A DNA stretch of 38,383 bases, taken from contig JADIMO010000006.1 of NCBI GenBank assembly GCA_017694755.1, forward strand, positions 1 through 38,383, in the 5' to 3' direction. Both the position numbers and the translations under genes were made by a program. The stretch's first letter is position 1; each line of letters begins with the position of its first letter. The notes under the pieces were generated by a model. That model ran no database searches. It was given only the letters and a program-made list of their open reading frames with translations, and was not told where the DNA came from. Positions 1 to 7,587 of this stretch are shown here, piece by piece. This DNA is from Candidatus Cryptobacteroides merdavium (lineage in GTDB: Bacteria; Bacteroidota; Bacteroidia; Bacteroidales; UBA932).

Positions 1-249
1 TACCTTAAATTTTCTTCATCTCCCAATTTGCATTAAATGCGATTATATGCCGCAATAAATGCACTTTTCCGAGTGACTTTTTCTTTTTCGGGAACCCAGT
101 TACCTAATGTGGATTTTAAGGTAACTTTGAGCCGTCAGGCTTCTGAATCGTAAGTTTTATCAGATATCATCATATGCGATGATGTTTGCAAGCCGTTTTT
201 TCTCAAGAGTATACCAAAAACCGTCCTTTTTTTCAAATACGGTGAAATT

Positions 250-273
250 AGGTAACTTGTAAGGTAACTTGTA
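250..273. repeat. 12-bp tandem repeat, two perfect copies
   Basis: The unit AGGTAACTTGTA is present twice without a gap, at 250-261 and 262-273. A third partial copy lies at 119-129 and an inverted core AGTTACCT at 98-105. Confidence 0.8.
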
Positions 274-283
274 AAACTATAAG

Positions 284-309
284 ATGCGACTGAATGCGAT
301 AGAATGCGG
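284..309. repeat. Three ATGCG motifs at 10-bp spacing
   Basis: ATGCGAC, ATGCGAT and ATGCGG begin at 284, 294 and 304, exactly 10 bases apart, so they would lie on one face of the helix. Isolated copies are at 37-44 and 174-180. This is a protein-binding-array-like pattern; the binder is unknown. Confidence 0.6.
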
Positions 310-319
310 TTTTTATACA

Positions 320-358
320 ACAAGCCTCACCTAAAGTTTTACTTTAAGTGAGGCTTGT
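320..358. terminator. Long hairpin downstream of the DUF2795 gene
   Basis: Arms of 18 nt (320-337 and 341-358) close on a 3-nt loop. The single mismatch is a C-A on the plus strand but a G-U wobble on the minus strand, so RNA of the minus strand folds fully. It lies 29 bases past the end of the minus-strand gene at 387 and probably acts as its terminator, although there is no clean U-tract. A second 7-bp hairpin (363-369 with 375-381) sits between them. Confidence 0.45.
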
Positions 359-386
359 AATTAACTAACAATTGGTTAGTTATGCA

Positions 387-608
387 TCAGTATTCTTCCT
401 CGTTGAAAAAGAAATCGTCTTTGGTGGGGTAATCTGGCCAGATGTCTTCGATGCTTTCGTAAATCTCGCCGTCATCTTCAAGTTCTTCGAGATTTTCAAC
501 AACTTCAAGGGGTGCTCCGGAACGAGTGGCATAGTCGATCAGCTCCTCCTTGGTGGCGGGCCAGGGAGCATCCTCCAATCTGTACGCAAGTTCAAGTGTC
601 CAGTACAT
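387..608 (-). CDS. DUF2795 family small acidic protein
   Basis: This 73-residue protein is strongly acidic. Its opening (MYWTLELAYRLEDAPWPATK) and its EDIWPDYP segment match the conserved Bacteroidota small proteins assigned to DUF2795. No signal peptide or membrane segment is present, so it should be cytoplasmic. The function of the family is unknown. A -7-like box (TATATTTG, minus strand, 681-688) lies upstream and diverges from the folE promoter region, so the two genes share a short control region. The plus-strand reading frame covering the same bases is a shadow. Family assignment is from recall of the conserved sequence. Confidence 0.85.
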   Translation of the reverse strand: MYWTLELAYRLEDAPWPATKEELIDYATRSGAPLEVVENLEELEDDGEIYESIEDIWPDYPTKDDFFFNEEEY

Positions 609-680
609 AGTAATTTAAGTTAAATAGTTTATATTCAGTAATATAACACCATAAGTCCGTTATATCCGATATTCACGGCG

Positions 681-688
681 CAAATATA
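681..688 (-). promoter_or_regulatory. Putative -7 box of the DUF2795 gene
   Basis: On the minus strand the bases read TATATTTG, matching the Bacteroidota -7 consensus TAnnTTTG. No good TTTG -33 box was found at the expected 19-21 bp spacing. Confidence 0.35.
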
Positions 689-721
689 TACAAAAAAAAC
701 ATATCATGAATTTCTTTTTCG

Positions 722-729
722 TATTTTTG
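722..729 (+). promoter_or_regulatory. Putative -7 box of folE
   Basis: TATTTTTG matches TAnnTTTG. There is no clear -33 TTTG. It would start a transcript near 735, about 100 bases before the preferred folE start. Confidence 0.35.
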
Positions 730-836
730 CACACCCGTTTATCGGCGGCAGGACCGGGCCGGTACATATCAATATCCGTACCATAACGGCAATGTCAGGA
801 AAGAACGGAATGACAGATCTAATCCATAGAAAAACA

Positions 837-1427
837 ATGGCATATAACAGAGAAGAGGCATACGATGAGAAGGTGACGGCGGAAATCGCGGCGCACTACA
901 GGGAGATTCTGAAGCTGCTGGGAGAAGACCCGGAGCGGGAAGGGCTGCTGAAGACACCGGAGCGGGTGGCAAAGGCGCTGCAGTTCCTGACAAAGGGATA
1001 CGGGCAGGACGGGGCGGAAATCTTGAGCGGGGCACTTTTCAAGGAAGAGTACAGCCAGATGGTGCTGGTCAAGGACATCGAGCTCTACTCGACCTGCGAG
1101 CATCATATAATGCCATTCATCGGTAAGGCGCATGTGGCCTACATCCCTGACGGGACGATTACCGGGCTGAGCAAGATAGCTCGCGTTGTGGAGACCTACG
1201 CCCGAAGACTGCAGGTACAGGAAAGGCTTACGGTGCAGATACGGGACTGCATACAGAAGACCCTGAATCCCATGGGGGTAGCCGTTGTCATTGAGGCTGC
1301 GCACACATGCATGCAGATACGTGGAGTGGAAAAGTCCAATGCAGTGACTGTAACCTCGGCTTTCTCAGGCGTCTTCCTGAAAGACGAAAGGACCAGAAAC
1401 GAATTTCTCAATCTGATACGCCACTGA
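837..1427 (+). CDS. folE: GTP cyclohydrolase I
   Basis: The enzyme converts GTP to 7,8-dihydroneopterin triphosphate, the first step of folate/pterin synthesis, in the cytoplasm. Counting from the ATG at 837 it is 196 residues, the usual length for the family. The zinc ligands are visible: Cys87 and His90 in the CEHH motif and Cys158 in HTCMQIRG. The [21 protein letters not shown] block is also typical. In-frame ATGs at 792 and 810 would add 15 or 9 residues with no family counterpart, so 837 is preferred, though the longer form cannot be excluded. Transcription is divergent from the DUF2795 gene. A 27-bp minisatellite lies downstream. Confidence 0.95.
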   Translation: MAYNREEAYDEKVTAEIAAHYREILKLLGEDPEREGLLKTPERVAKALQFLTKGYGQDGAEILSGALFKEEYSQMVLVKDIELYSTCEHHIMPFIGKAHVAYIPDGTITGLSKIARVVETYARRLQVQERLTVQIRDCIQKTLNPMGVAVVIEAAHTCMQIRGVEKSNAVTVTSAFSGVFLKDERTRNEFLNLIRH

Positions 1428-1538
1428 CAGATAACAAGGCTCCGGCTTCCGGGACCGGCTCAGGCCCTATGAACGGAATGATGCTCCGACCTCTACAGCT
1501 TCAGGAGGAAGAACATTATTAATATATGAGAAGCCCAC

Positions 1539-1619
1539 AAACAGCATCCGCTGAGCAAGACATATAAACAGCATCCGTTAAACAGGATACACAAACAGCA
1601 CCCGCTGAACTGAATACAG
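1539..1619. repeat. 27-bp minisatellite, three copies
   Basis: Three imperfect head-to-tail units of exactly 27 bp start at 1539, 1566 and 1593, each beginning AAACAGCAYCCG. The unit length is a multiple of three and on the plus strand each begins with codons for KQHPL, but no start codon or continuous frame makes it a credible gene. It lies between the convergent folE and esterase genes. Confidence 0.85.
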
Positions 1620-1639
1620 GACCAATGCCGGGGCCGGTC

Positions 1640-2827
1640 TCAGAAAATCTTCTGAAGGAAATCGGTAAGATAGATTCTCCAGTTACGCCATATATGTCCC
1701 CCGTCCGACTCGTGGTACTCATATGGATATCCGTGACTGTCAAGATAACTGCGGAGACGGACATTCTCGTCGTACAGGAAATCATCCTTTCCTATGGCAA
1801 TGTAGTAAAGTTCCACCCCGTCGGCAAACTGCCGGGCAATCTTCCTGTCGAAATCCGCATACACCCCGGTACCATCCTCAAGCTGACGCACGGCCGCGGA
1901 GAAAAGCCCGACATATCCGAATGTATCCGGATACTGCTTGGAGATGTGGAATGAATGGAACCCGCCCATGGAAAGCCCTGCAACAGCCCGGTCTTCAGCC
2001 TTACGTACCGTCCTGTAATGGGAATCCACAAACCGGACAATCTCCAAAAAAGATGCTTCATATGACCCCTCCATAGACTTGGGCGGCCTTGTTATGGGCT
2101 GATACAATCCGTCAGGCCCCTCGCCCGGAGCCGACGGAAGAGCCGCATTGCCGTTCGGCATGACCACAATCATCGGTACGGCCTTTCCTGCGGCAATCAG
2201 ATTGTCCAGAATCTGTGTTGCCCTGCCCAAAGTCATCCATGCATCCTCGTCCCCTCCCATGCCATGCAGGAGGTAAAGTACGGGATATCTCCGGCTGCCC
2301 GAGTCTTCGTATCCTGCAGGCGTATACACCGTCATCCTTCTTGACATCCCGAGTGACTCTGACTCATACCATACCTTGGAGACAGTCCCGTGCGACACAT
2401 CATTTACACTGTAAAGCGCACCCCTTTCCCCTGGCACTATGAAAATATTCATCAGAGAACGCACATCCCTCATAAGGAATACGTTCGAAGGATCGAGCAT
2501 CCTGAGGCCATCCACCACAAATGCATAGCTGTACAGCTCGGATGCCAAAGGCGCAGAAGTCCAGCTCCAGACCCCATGCCCGTCTTCAGTAAGCCCGGCA
2601 CTTCCCCATCCCCCTTCGTCGGAAACAAGAAAATCGCCGCACACCTCCACCTTTACGGCTTTGGGGGCATAAATCCTGAATGTCACTGAATTATCCTCAT
2701 TAATCTGCGGAGAGGCAAGTCCCTCGGAAGTAAAAATGGCCTGCTGCCCAATTGCCGGAACCGCCATCAGCAATACCGCAAGCAATGCCAGCACATTCTT
2801 TCTGCAATATAAACCCAGATGTGTCAT
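1640..2827 (-). CDS. Secreted CE1-type esterase with N-terminal CBM48-like domain
   Basis: The 395-residue protein starts with a signal peptide (hydrophobic about 10-27, likely cleavage after AIG). Residues about 36-135 look like a CBM48-type early-set beta-sandwich. Residues about 155-395 form an alpha/beta-hydrolase of the esterase D/feruloyl-acetyl xylan esterase group. The nucleophile is Ser286 in GLSMGG, the likely histidine is His378 in DGGHIW, and the acid is probably Asp348 or Asp349. Bacteroidota use such enzymes to strip ester groups from plant polysaccharides outside the inner membrane; the exact substrate cannot be told. No SusC/SusD pair is adjacent. A terminator of the upstream gene ends just before it, so it probably has its own promoter. 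Confidence 0.85.
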   Translation of the reverse strand: MTHLGLYCRKNVLALLAVLLMAVPAIGQQAIFTSEGLASPQINEDNSVTFRIYAPKAVKVEVCGDFLVSDEGGWGSAGLTEDGHGVWSWTSAPLASELYSYAFVVDGLRMLDPSNVFLMRDVRSLMNIFIVPGERGALYSVNDVSHGTVSKVWYESESLGMSRRMTVYTPAGYEDSGSRRYPVLYLLHGMGGDEDAWMTLGRATQILDNLIAAGKAVPMIVVMPNGNAALPSAPGEGPDGLYQPITRPPKSMEGSYEASFLEIVRFVDSHYRTVRKAEDRAVAGLSMGGFHSFHISKQYPDTFGYVGLFSAAVRQLEDGTGVYADFDRKIARQFADGVELYYIAIGKDDFLYDENVRLRSYLDSHGYPYEYHESDGGHIWRNWRIYLTDFLQKIF

Positions 2828-2883
2828 AACTCAAAATCAACCGATAATCATGCAAGATACACAAAAGCCGTACACATACCAAA

Positions 2884-2929
2884 CAAAAAAAGGGCAACCC
2901 GAAAGAAAATACTCTTTGAGTTGCCCTTT
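2884..2929 (-). terminator. Intrinsic terminator after the flavin-reductase-family gene
   Basis: Read on the minus strand, AAAGGGCAAC pairs with GTTGCCCTTT (2920-2929 with 2889-2898), with further pairing inside the loop, and is followed by a run of T. It lies 43 bases past the stop codon at 2972. Confidence 0.85.
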
Positions 2930-2971
2930 ATAAAAAACCGCAGGAATAAGATCCTTATACACGACTCACAG

Positions 2972-3529
2972 TCATTTCAGTGCGGCTCCGTCATGGAACG
3001 CATTCCCGACCTTCTCCCCGAGACGCAGATAAGCATTATTTACAGGGTCAAAGGAAATCGGCTGTAGCTTTGCCGGATCTATCCTGCCATCAGTCAGGAT
3101 ACTCTCATCAGCATTGACATTGACTATTTCGCCCCTCATGATACATGTATCCGGATTATAGTCGATGACCTTGCACTCGAGAGCCATCGGAAGTTCGTCA
3201 AAAAGCGGAGCATTGACAAACCCGCTCTTTGTCACATGGAAACCGGCTTTTGCAAGTTTATCAGGGACATTATTTCCGGAAGCTATCCCGAAATAATCAC
3301 ACTCGACAACATGCTTTGCATCAGCCACACTGACAGTAAATGCACCTGTCTTCAGTAAATTCTTCACTGTCTTATGTCCTGCGCTGAGACAGATTGAAAT
3401 CTGGGTTTCCTCGCTGATTCCTCCCCATGCCGCATTCATTGCATCAGGGCGGCCATCCTCGTCATATGTCCCGATGATAAGCACCGGCTGAGGATACAGA
3501 TAAGGCTTTGCTCCGAAATTTTTTCTCAT
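2972..3529 (-). CDS. Flavin reductase family protein (flavoredoxin-like)
   Basis: This 185-residue cytoplasmic protein resembles the FMN-binding split-barrel flavin-reductase-like family. Typical features are the opening with PQPVLIIGTYDEDGRPDAM, the NAAWGG stretch, and the later block LAKAGFHVTKSGFVNAP. Members bind FMN and reduce flavin with NAD(P)H or act as flavoredoxins; the partner cannot be told from sequence. The gene lies 37 bases downstream of htpG in the same direction with no terminator between them, so cotranscription is plausible. A strong terminator follows. Confidence 0.85.
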   Translation of the reverse strand: MRKNFGAKPYLYPQPVLIIGTYDEDGRPDAMNAAWGGISEETQISICLSAGHKTVKNLLKTGAFTVSVADAKHVVECDYFGIASGNNVPDKLAKAGFHVTKSGFVNAPLFDELPMALECKVIDYNPDTCIMRGEIVNVNADESILTDGRIDPAKLQPISFDPVNNAYLRLGEKVGNAFHDGAALK

Positions 3530-3566
3530 GACAAGTTCTCCAGTTTTAAATAAACCTCAAAATCCT

Positions 3567-5573
3567 TTATTTAAGGTAGGCGTCTGCTACGACCTTCTCG
3601 CTGCGTGCAATGAAGTCGCTCAGGTCCTTGCCTTTCAGCATGCCGTTTGCAAGAAGTGCCAGGTCTGTAATCTGCTTGAGGATGCCATTGCCTGCCGCAA
3701 ATGTCTCAAGCTCCTTCTTATGGGCTTCAGCCACTGTCTTTCTGGACTCCTCGACGGCTTTTTTCTGTTCCTCCGTGGCATCTTTCGGAGCATCCCCGAC
3801 CTTTTCCGCAGGCTTGACATCAGCCAGCTTGGCATCCATTATCTTCTTGACGAGAGGATTTTCCATGTTGACTGTGATGTTGTATGATGCAGGCATCTCA
3901 CCATAGAAATTCATTCCTCCGCCGAGGGCAGACATCTCACGGTAACGGCGCATGAACTCTGACTGGGTGATCAGGATAGGGGCAGCATCCTCTCCCATGT
4001 TGTCCGCAGCCACATAATAGTTGTTCTCCTTCGGGAGGACGGACTGGAAGATGGTATTGAGGTCGGCCTTCTCATCATCGCTGAGCTCAGGCCTGATCTT
4101 GTCTGCCTTAGGAATGAGGTTGTCGATGCTGTCAGAGTCCACACGGGCGAAACGGGTGTTCTCAATCTTCATTTCGAGCAGGTTGACGAAATGGGAATCA
4201 AGCTGGCAGTCCATCAGAAGCACATCATAGCCTTTGTTGCGGGCAGCCTCGATGAACGGATACTGGGCCTCGGCATCTGTTGCATACAGGAAGACGAGCT
4301 TCTTGTCCTTGTCAGTCTGTTCACCCTCGATGGCCTTCTTATAGTCATCGATGCTGAAATATTTCCCTTCGGTATTCTTCAGCAGACAGAACTTCATGGC
4401 CCTTTCGCAGAACTTTTCGTCGCTCAGCATGCCGTATTCGATGAAAAGCTTGAGGTTGTCCCACTTCTTCTCCAGAGCCTCGCGCTCATTCTTGAATATT
4501 TCTTCAAGACGGTCAGCAACCTTTCTGGTGATGTAGCCGGATATCTTCTTGACATTGGCATCGCTCTGGAGATAACTTCTTGAAACATTCAGAGGAATGT
4601 CCGGAGAGTCGATGACTCCGTGCAGGAGAGTCAGGAAGTCAGGTACGATGTTGTCGACTGAGTCGGTGACGAACATCTGGTTGCAGTAGAGCTGGATCTT
4701 GTTCCTGGTAATCTCCATCTTGTCCTTGATCTTCGGGAAATAGAGGATTCCGGTCAGATGGAACGGATAATCCACATTCAGATGTATGTGGAACAGAGGT
4801 TCGTCCTGCATAGGATAGAGAGCTCTATAGAACTCCATGTAGTCCTCTTCCTTGAGCTCGGAAGGCTTCTTTGCCCAGAGCGGCTCAAGCTTGTTGATCA
4901 CATTGTCCTTGTCGGTGTCCACATATTTTCCGTCCTTCCATTCCTGCTCCTTGCCGAAAATGACAGGGACAGGCATGAATTTGCAGTATTTGTCCAGAAG
5001 GGTCTGGATGCGGCCCTTTGTGGCGAATTCTGCATCCTCGTCATCGATGTATAGTGTGATTTCCGTACCCCTGTCAGCCTTATTGCTGTCACCCATCTCA
5101 TATTCAGGGCTTCCGTCACAAGACCAGCGGACGGCCTTGGCACCCATCTTCCATGACAGGGTGTCAATGGTGACCTTCTTGGACACCATGAAGGCGGAAT
5201 AGAATCCGAGTCCGAAGTGGCCGATGATGTTGCCTATCTGGTCCTTGTATTTTTCCAGGAATTCGCCTGCACTCGAAAAGGCTATCTGGTTGATGTACTG
5301 GTCCACCTCTTCGGCCGTCATTCCCAGACCGTTGTCTATGACCTTGAGGGTCTTTTCCTTTTCATCCAGGACAATGCGCACATTCAGTTCCCCAAGCTCT
5401 CCCTTGAACTCTCCGGAGGCTGCAAGTGCCTTCATCTTCTGGTCTGCATCCACGGCATTGGCCACAAGTTCGCGGAGGAAAATTTCATGATCCGAATAGA
5501 GGAATTTCTTGATTACCGGGAAAATGTTCTCGGTGGTCACACCTATCTTACCTTTTGTAGTTTCTTTTGACAT
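3567..5573 (-). CDS. htpG: Molecular chaperone HtpG (Hsp90)
   Basis: The 668-residue protein is the bacterial Hsp90, an ATP-dependent cytoplasmic dimeric chaperone. The N-terminal GHKL ATPase motifs are clear: ELVANAVDA at about 35-43 (Glu35 and Asn39 are the catalytic and Mg-binding positions), DNGLGM near 80-85, and the GHFGLGFYSAFMV lid/glycine segment near 120-130. The middle and C-terminal dimerisation domains follow. It is longer than the roughly 624-residue E. coli protein, as is common in Bacteroidota. No TTTG/TAnnTTTG promoter was recognised; an array of imperfect repeats lies 160-240 bases upstream. Confidence 0.97.
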   Translation of the reverse strand: MSKETTKGKIGVTTENIFPVIKKFLYSDHEIFLRELVANAVDADQKMKALAASGEFKGELGELNVRIVLDEKEKTLKVIDNGLGMTAEEVDQYINQIAFSSAGEFLEKYKDQIGNIIGHFGLGFYSAFMVSKKVTIDTLSWKMGAKAVRWSCDGSPEYEMGDSNKADRGTEITLYIDDEDAEFATKGRIQTLLDKYCKFMPVPVIFGKEQEWKDGKYVDTDKDNVINKLEPLWAKKPSELKEEDYMEFYRALYPMQDEPLFHIHLNVDYPFHLTGILYFPKIKDKMEITRNKIQLYCNQMFVTDSVDNIVPDFLTLLHGVIDSPDIPLNVSRSYLQSDANVKKISGYITRKVADRLEEIFKNEREALEKKWDNLKLFIEYGMLSDEKFCERAMKFCLLKNTEGKYFSIDDYKKAIEGEQTDKDKKLVFLYATDAEAQYPFIEAARNKGYDVLLMDCQLDSHFVNLLEMKIENTRFARVDSDSIDNLIPKADKIRPELSDDEKADLNTIFQSVLPKENNYYVAADNMGEDAAPILITQSEFMRRYREMSALGGGMNFYGEMPASYNITVNMENPLVKKIMDAKLADVKPAEKVGDAPKDATEEQKKAVEESRKTVAEAHKKELETFAAGNGILKQITDLALLANGMLKGKDLSDFIARSEKVVADAYLK

Positions 5574-5878
5574 AATTATTATATTTTACAGTTTCTTTTC
5601 CATCTGAAACCGCCGTCCGCCCCGAAAGGCTACATAAAACCGGCGGAATGTCAGAACGGACTGGAAGCAGGACGCCCGTCAAGACACGCCGTCATAAAGT
5701 CAAAATATGTTCCACATCAGATATTATGACAATTTGTCAGAAGCCGCCGTCTCTGTCAGAAATTGCCGTTCATTTCAGAAATTGTCCTCTCTTTCTGAAA
5801 CCATTGTCCCCATCCGTGCAGAGAACACATGGTTATCGCCCCCGATCATAGGTCTCAGGTCAGATGCCACTGTTTCTG
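5574..5878. other. 305-base intergenic stretch upstream of htpG
   Basis: No gene was found here. It must hold the htpG promoter (minus strand) and the 3' flank of the lipoprotein gene ending at 5879. The notable content is the palindrome and repeat array at 5727-5815. Short plus-strand reading frames that cross it show no family features. Confidence 0.6.
5727..5815. repeat. Palindrome plus imperfect 18-20 bp repeat array
   Basis: TGACAATTTGTCA (5727-5739) is a perfect palindrome around one central base. It runs into repeated TCAGAA cores at 5737, 5757 and 5775 and an inverted TTCTGA at 5793, spaced 20, 18 and 18 bases. The flanking bases are also partly conserved (AATTGCC, AATTGTC). The layout suggests a cooperative protein-binding site, possibly for htpG control. 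Confidence 0.5.
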
Positions 5879-6661
5879 TCATCGATCGTCATCCCTGCCG
5901 GTACTGAACTTCCTGTCTTCACCAAGCAGGGTCATGACACATGAGTCAACAGTCCTTCCGTCACGGAAAATATCCACAAAAAATGTCCCGAAGACAGAAT
6001 ATTCCCCGCTGAGAAGCATCACCATCCCCTCCTCATCATCAATTCTGAATGAAGTTTCATATTCTCCCTCACGCATCACACCGGAGCCGGAAAGTTCAAA
6101 GACGCTATTTCCGGAATCAAAGGTCCCGATACGGACAGACAGTTCCGATTGCGCAACCGCGCCTGAAGGTGTCCCGGAAGCAGAATACCCGGAGGATGAC
6201 ACATCCAGGGACCATTCCACAGCCGAAATGCAGGCAATCTCCACCGACAGGCTTTCAATCGAATATAATCCGCCATAATCATCATTCCCGTACCATGACG
6301 GGAACGATTCGGTTGTCAGGTGCCACACTGCACCGGCCTCATCAACAGGCTTTCCTCCGGTCGACACGGTGCCGAAATTTTCAATATGATATGTATTTTC
6401 CTGAATCTGTCCCACGACATATTTGAATATGGACGCATCCTGCTCATCCGAAGTCATGTCATAAATATATCTGCTCACTTCACGCATGCACAGGACATAT
6501 TTTGAAGGGGTAGAAAAATAGTTTTCAAAAAGATTCTCGGAAAGGGATGAAAGCGAAGCGGAATTGGCCGAAGGTGAATCCCCGGAATATATCTGACATG
6601 ACACTGCAGTCAAAGTGACCAGCAGCATTGGAAATATGTTTCTGTTTTTCATCATTTTCAT
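5879..6661 (-). CDS. Putative lipoprotein of unknown function
   Basis: This 260-residue protein starts with a lipoprotein signal peptide: basic MKMMKNR, a hydrophobic stretch at 9-20, and Cys22 in a lipobox (AVSC). The mature part is Ser/Gly/Asp/Glu-rich with alternating hydrophobic residues, suggesting beta-strands, and ends in a charged tail. No domain was recognised. It lies 45 bases downstream of the beta-barrel gene at 6707-7348 in the same direction, so the two probably form an operon of envelope proteins. It most likely sits in the outer or inner membrane facing the periplasm or the cell surface. Confidence 0.75.
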   Translation of the reverse strand: MKMMKNRNIFPMLLVTLTAVSCQIYSGDSPSANSASLSSLSENLFENYFSTPSKYVLCMREVSRYIYDMTSDEQDASIFKYVVGQIQENTYHIENFGTVSTGGKPVDEAGAVWHLTTESFPSWYGNDDYGGLYSIESLSVEIACISAVEWSLDVSSSGYSASGTPSGAVAQSELSVRIGTFDSGNSVFELSGSGVMREGEYETSFRIDDEEGMVMLLSGEYSVFGTFFVDIFRDGRTVDSCVMTLLGEDRKFSTGRDDDR

Positions 6662-6706
6662 TCTGTCTCCAAATTTATTCGTTCAGGCATTAATCCCGCA
6701 TTGCAT

Positions 6707-7348
6707 TCAGAAGCGGACACCCACTCCCACATTATACCCGGTGATCAGCATGCCGACGCCCATTTCAGCGAAGCCGTACACTTTCCGCCCGGCCGTCAGG
6801 CCGAAAGGAACGAAATGCAAACAAGGACTTACTATCCTCTTGTCTCGGAAAGTGCCGTATGTCACGCCGAGACCGACAGCGGAATAGAGCTTGAAATATC
6901 TGCCCGTCTTGTATGTAAACCGGACCTGGGGCAGCAGGGTCATGGAGATGCCACTGTCCCTGCGAAGAAATGCCGAAGTCTCCCCGTCGTATGTATTTCC
7001 CCATATCCCGTTGAAATTCAACCCGACCGAAAGGGTAAGCCATTTCTTGAGTATGAAACAGAATTCCGCAGAAATCACTCCTGTCATATATACCGGGCCG
7101 GAATAATCATCATAGAGAGAAGAAAGCGGACGGTCACCATAGCCATAGTAGATGCCGACATCCTCATTATACGGATTCAGATATATATCATCAAAAAGAG
7201 GATACCCGCCCCACCCGACTCGGACCTCGTATCTGAACGGGTCTGACGGGTCGATGACATCAGTTTTCCGGACATTTTTTCCGGGTTCAGATCCCGGACA
7301 GGGCAGGGCAGCCACTGCGGCCACAAGAAGCAGAATAAATTTTTTCAT
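6707..7348 (-). CDS. Outer-membrane beta-barrel protein
   Basis: This 213-residue protein has a short signal peptide (MKKFILLLVAAVAALPC) followed by about 30 polar residues. The remainder alternates Tyr/Gly/Phe-rich amphipathic strands, such as YEVRVGWGGYPLF and RKVYGFAEMGVGMLI, and ends in GVGVRF with a terminal Phe, typical of an outer-membrane beta-barrel. About eight strands could fit, like small OmpA/OmpW-type barrels. No substrate can be inferred. It precedes the lipoprotein gene at 5879-6661 and is probably cotranscribed with it. Confidence 0.8.
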   Translation of the reverse strand: MKKFILLLVAAVAALPCPGSEPGKNVRKTDVIDPSDPFRYEVRVGWGGYPLFDDIYLNPYNEDVGIYYGYGDRPLSSLYDDYSGPVYMTGVISAEFCFILKKWLTLSVGLNFNGIWGNTYDGETSAFLRRDSGISMTLLPQVRFTYKTGRYFKLYSAVGLGVTYGTFRDKRIVSPCLHFVPFGLTAGRKVYGFAEMGVGMLITGYNVGVGVRF

Positions 7349-7438
7349 AAGACTTATATTTCAAGAAACAGTCACAACATTTTCCCTGATCATTTGCTCT
7401 CCTTCCCGTACCGCATGGCACAATGAAAAGCAAATAAA

Positions 7439-7469
7439 AGATGCATACATACACGAATATGTTGCATCT
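7439..7469 (-). terminator. Hairpin terminator after the acyl-CoA synthetase gene
   Basis: On the minus strand AGATGCA pairs with TGCATCT, with further ACATA/TATGT pairing inside, followed by TTTTATTTG. It lies about 120 bases past the stop codon at 7588. The A/G-rich bases between them (minus strand) show no gene. Confidence 0.6.
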
Positions 7470-7587
7470 TATGTGTATTTCCGCACCCTGTCTTCTGTCT
7501 TCCACACCCCGTATTCCGCTTCCCATATCTGTCTTCGGCCTCCCGCCTTCAGCACCCAGGTTCCCGCCTTCCGGAGGGATCCGAATA

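Larger units (their letters stand above)
1..386. other. Gene-free left edge with iterated motifs
   Basis: No convincing protein gene is visible; the short minus-strand reading frame at 135-323 has no recognisable family features. The stretch is rich in repeats. AGGTAACT occurs directly at 119-126, 250-257 and 262-269 and inverted at 98-105. ATGCGA-like words occur at 37-44, 174-180, 284-290, 294-300 and 304-309. Two hairpins follow at 320-358 and 363-381. The composition is more A+T-rich than the coding block to the right. Clustered direct and inverted short repeats resemble recombinase or replication-protein binding arrays, so this may be the end of an element lying mostly off the left edge. 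That is inference only. Confidence 0.5.

Noticed and set aside
135..323. 62-residue minus-strand frame at the left edge
   Set aside because: It crosses the tandem repeats, has no family match by eye, and the flanking frames hold stops; better read as non-coding repeat DNA.
372..623. Hydrophobic plus-strand open frame
   Set aside because: Antisense to the DUF2795 gene, which is conserved; the apparent hydrophobicity mirrors its acidic codons.
7415..7431. TGGCAC resembling half of a sigma-54 promoter
   Set aside because: The TTGC half at the right spacing is absent, and the GG-N10-GC rule is not met.
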